A DNA stretch of 46,846 nt. Origin: Deltaproteobacteria bacterium. Lineage in GTDB: Bacteria; Desulfobacterota; Syntrophorhabdia; Syntrophorhabdales; Syntrophorhabdaceae. A model generated the notes under the pieces. The model saw nothing but the letters and a program-made list of their open reading frames with translations. It was not told the DNA's origin and ran no database searches. The stretch lies in contig JAKORG010000007.1 in assembly GCA_029777945.1 (NCBI GenBank), positions 1 through 46,846 on the forward strand, in the 5' to 3' direction. Both the position numbers and the translations under genes were made by a program. Below, in pieces: positions 45,476 to 46,846 of this stretch. The number at the start of each line of letters is the position of its first letter. Positions within the stretch are counted from its first letter, which is position 1.

Positions 45476-46554
45476 ATGGCAAAAAGAAAAAAAACAAGGG
45501 AAATCTTTATAGGCAATGTCCCCATTGGCGGTGGTAAACCTGTAGTTGTTCAGTCTATGCTCAAAACAAATCCTGAAAATCTCGATGAAGCATTAAAACA
45601 ATCACTTGAACTTAAGAGGGCTGGATGTGAACTCATAAGGATTGCATTGCCTTATGAGGATACATATAAGGTTATTCCCTTTTAAAAAAAGAAATAGATG
45701 TCCCTTTAATCGGGGATATACATTTCAACCATAAAATAGCGATTAAGGCAATGGAATCAGGGATAGATGCCATAAGGATAAACCCCGGCACAATAAATAA
45801 TGTCCGTAAAGTAAAAGAGATTATAAATGTAGCAATACAAACAAACACACCTATAAGGGTGGGAATAAATGTCGGTTCCCTTGAAAAGAGAATACTTAAA
45901 AAATATACCCAGCCTAATGCAGATGCCATGGTAGAAAGCGCCCTTTACTACATAAAGATGATTGAAGATATGGGCTGGCAACAATTAAAGGTTTCATTAA
46001 AGGCCTCAGATGTGTTACAGACCATAGAGGCTTACGAAAAATTTTCAAAAAAATCAGACTACCCCCTCCATATTGGTATAACTGAGGCAGGTCCTATATT
46101 TTCAGGGGCCATTAAATCAGCAATAGGTATAGGAATATTACTCTATAAAGGTATAGGTGACACTATAAGGGTATCTCTAACAGGCAACCCCGTTTATGAA
46201 GTAATTGCAGCGTATCATATACTTCGTAATCTCGGCATAAGAAAAAGGGGTATAAACATTATTTCCTGCCCTACATGTGGCAGATGCAAAACAAGAATTA
46301 CAGACATAGTCGATGTATTCGAAAGGGAGGTTTCCTACTTTGATAAAAATCTCAATGTTGCCATAATGGGATGTGAGGTAAACGGACCAGGAGAGGCAAA
46401 AGAGGCAGATATTGGCATTGCCTTTGGTAATAATAAGGCAACACTTTTTGCAAAGGGAAAGGTTATAAAGACAGGCATACCAAAAGAGATGGCGCTGGAG
46501 ATATTAAAAGAAGAAATGTATAACCTTATCACCAATAATTACTCCAATAATTGA
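45476..46554 (+). CDS. ispG: 4-hydroxy-3-methylbut-2-enyl diphosphate synthase IspG, one frameshift
   Basis: An iron-sulfur enzyme of the MEP isoprenoid pathway. The first frame (45476-45685) has RKTREIFIGNVPIGGGKPVV and QSMLKTNP, ends YEDTYKVIPF and stops. The second frame continues as LLKKEIDVPLIGDIHFNHKI to RINPGTINN and on to 46554. The break is at CCC TTT TAA: one more C would restore IPLLKKE, the family sequence, so a base was lost from a C run near 45678. Cluster ligands CPTCGRC and MGCEVNGPGEA are intact. Either a real mutation or a sequence error; as the MEP pathway is usually essential, I favour error. Confidence 0.88.
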
Positions 46555-46561
46555 GGGCAAT

Positions 46562-46642
46562 TCATCTCTTTTTTCTAAAAATAAATCTAATAGGCGCACC
46601 TATAAAATGAAACTCTCTTCTTAATGCATTTTCTAAATATCT
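46562..46642 (-). pseudogene. der: C-terminal fragment of GTPase Der
   Basis: On minus the frame ends RYLENALRREFHFIGAPIRF-IFRKKR-stop at 46562. This is the last part of the KH domain of Der/EngA, the ribosome assembly GTPase (family: RYLENxLRexFgFeGtPIrixxRkr). Upstream, the likeness ends sharply at 46642, where the repeated motif begins. In that frame a TGA follows at 46706. So only 26 codons of der remain here. It is convergent with ispG, seven bases apart. Confidence 0.65.
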
Positions 46643-46846
46643 CCCGACTTTGACAGTTATATTCCGTAACCCATTGATATTACATAATTCTTTTTTTAAA
46701 AAAGTTCATTTTGCCACTACAAGGTTTTTTGGATTAAAGATTTTATGTCTTTGATAGGGTTTTAGGTGAAGGGATTTTAAAGGTTCTTAATATCTTTGTG
46801 CCTAAGTCGTCATATCTGGTTTTAAGTAGATAGGTTTGACCTCTTG
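46643..46846 (-). mobile_element. Edge of a repeated element, copy 2, joined to der
   Basis: On minus the segment ends with CTGTCAAAGTCGGG (46656-46643), shared with 66-79. No frame longer than about 50 codons is seen and no transposase is recognised within the 204 bases available. One frame reads YLLKTRYDDLGTKILRTFKI before a stop; I do not recognise it. It abuts the der fragment, so it probably interrupts that gene or marks an assembly join. Confidence 0.4.

Noticed and set aside
45670-45700. Programmed -1 frameshift in ispG
   Set aside because: Zero-frame codons CCC TTT do not re-pair well after a -1 slip, and one lost C fully explains the break.

Overview
The window looks like a chromosomal contig from a Gram-negative, probably anaerobic bacterium with low G+C (roughly 35-40% by eye). 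The gene families (ADP-forming acyl-CoA synthetase, bacteriohemerythrin, stand-alone IMP cyclohydrolase, a dnaE-accA pair, a likely selenoprotein) suggest a deltaproteobacterial/Desulfobacterota-type organism. That placement is inference, not proof. The content is mostly housekeeping. Both ends carry the same 14-base motif (66-79 on +, 46643-46656 on -) with the associated sequence pointing outward, as if the contig stops inside two copies of one repeated element. One of these copies cuts the gene der down to its last codons.

Left part (1-7.4 kb): repeat end, a broken four-helix-bundle-like start behind two micro-tandem repeats, an ADP-ribosylglycohydrolase overlapping a secreted YDRNW-repeat protein, a decayed WYL-domain gene, an acyl-CoA synthetase and an HD-GYP protein, all on minus. 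On plus follow a carboxymuconolactone-decarboxylase-like protein, a DUF4197 protein, and a small [2Fe-2S] metallochaperone-like gene. Its frame continues through a TGA followed by a SECIS-like hairpin (predicted selenoprotein), and it is directly followed by bacteriohemerythrin.

7.4-16 kb: a sugar-isomerase-like protein whose best start is ATA, paired with a SufS-type cysteine desulfurase that has an extra carrier-protein-like N-terminus. Then a small heat-shock protein, an MBL-fold hydrolase, an O6-methylguanine methyltransferase and a minus-strand tRNA-Val(CAC)-yebC-ruvC-ruvA-ruvB run.

16-32.4 kb: plus-strand LUD protein, IMP cyclohydrolase, purD and an isopropylmalate-dehydrogenase-type gene. 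Next an ABC exporter unit (NEW3-domain protein, ATPase, permease), the first gene broken by an amber codon. Then a minus-strand operon SagB-type nitroreductase-guaB-guaA-dnaE-accA-pgi with tight spacing.

32.4-46.8 kb: an oppD-oppF ATPase pair without permeases, an MFS transporter whose promoter lies inside the hairpin that ends clpB, clpB, and a YhhQ-type queuosine-precursor transporter. The phosphate regulon follows: phoB-phoR, a clear Pho box, then pstS-pstC-pstA-pstB, without phoU. Last are ispG with one frameshift and the der fragment.

No CRISPR array, prophage or rRNA was seen. The most interesting items are the likely selenoprotein, the carrier-domain/SufS fusion beside an isomerase-like protein, the clpB/MFS promoter-in-hairpin, and the YDRNW-repeat protein coupled to an ADP-ribosylglycohydrolase.
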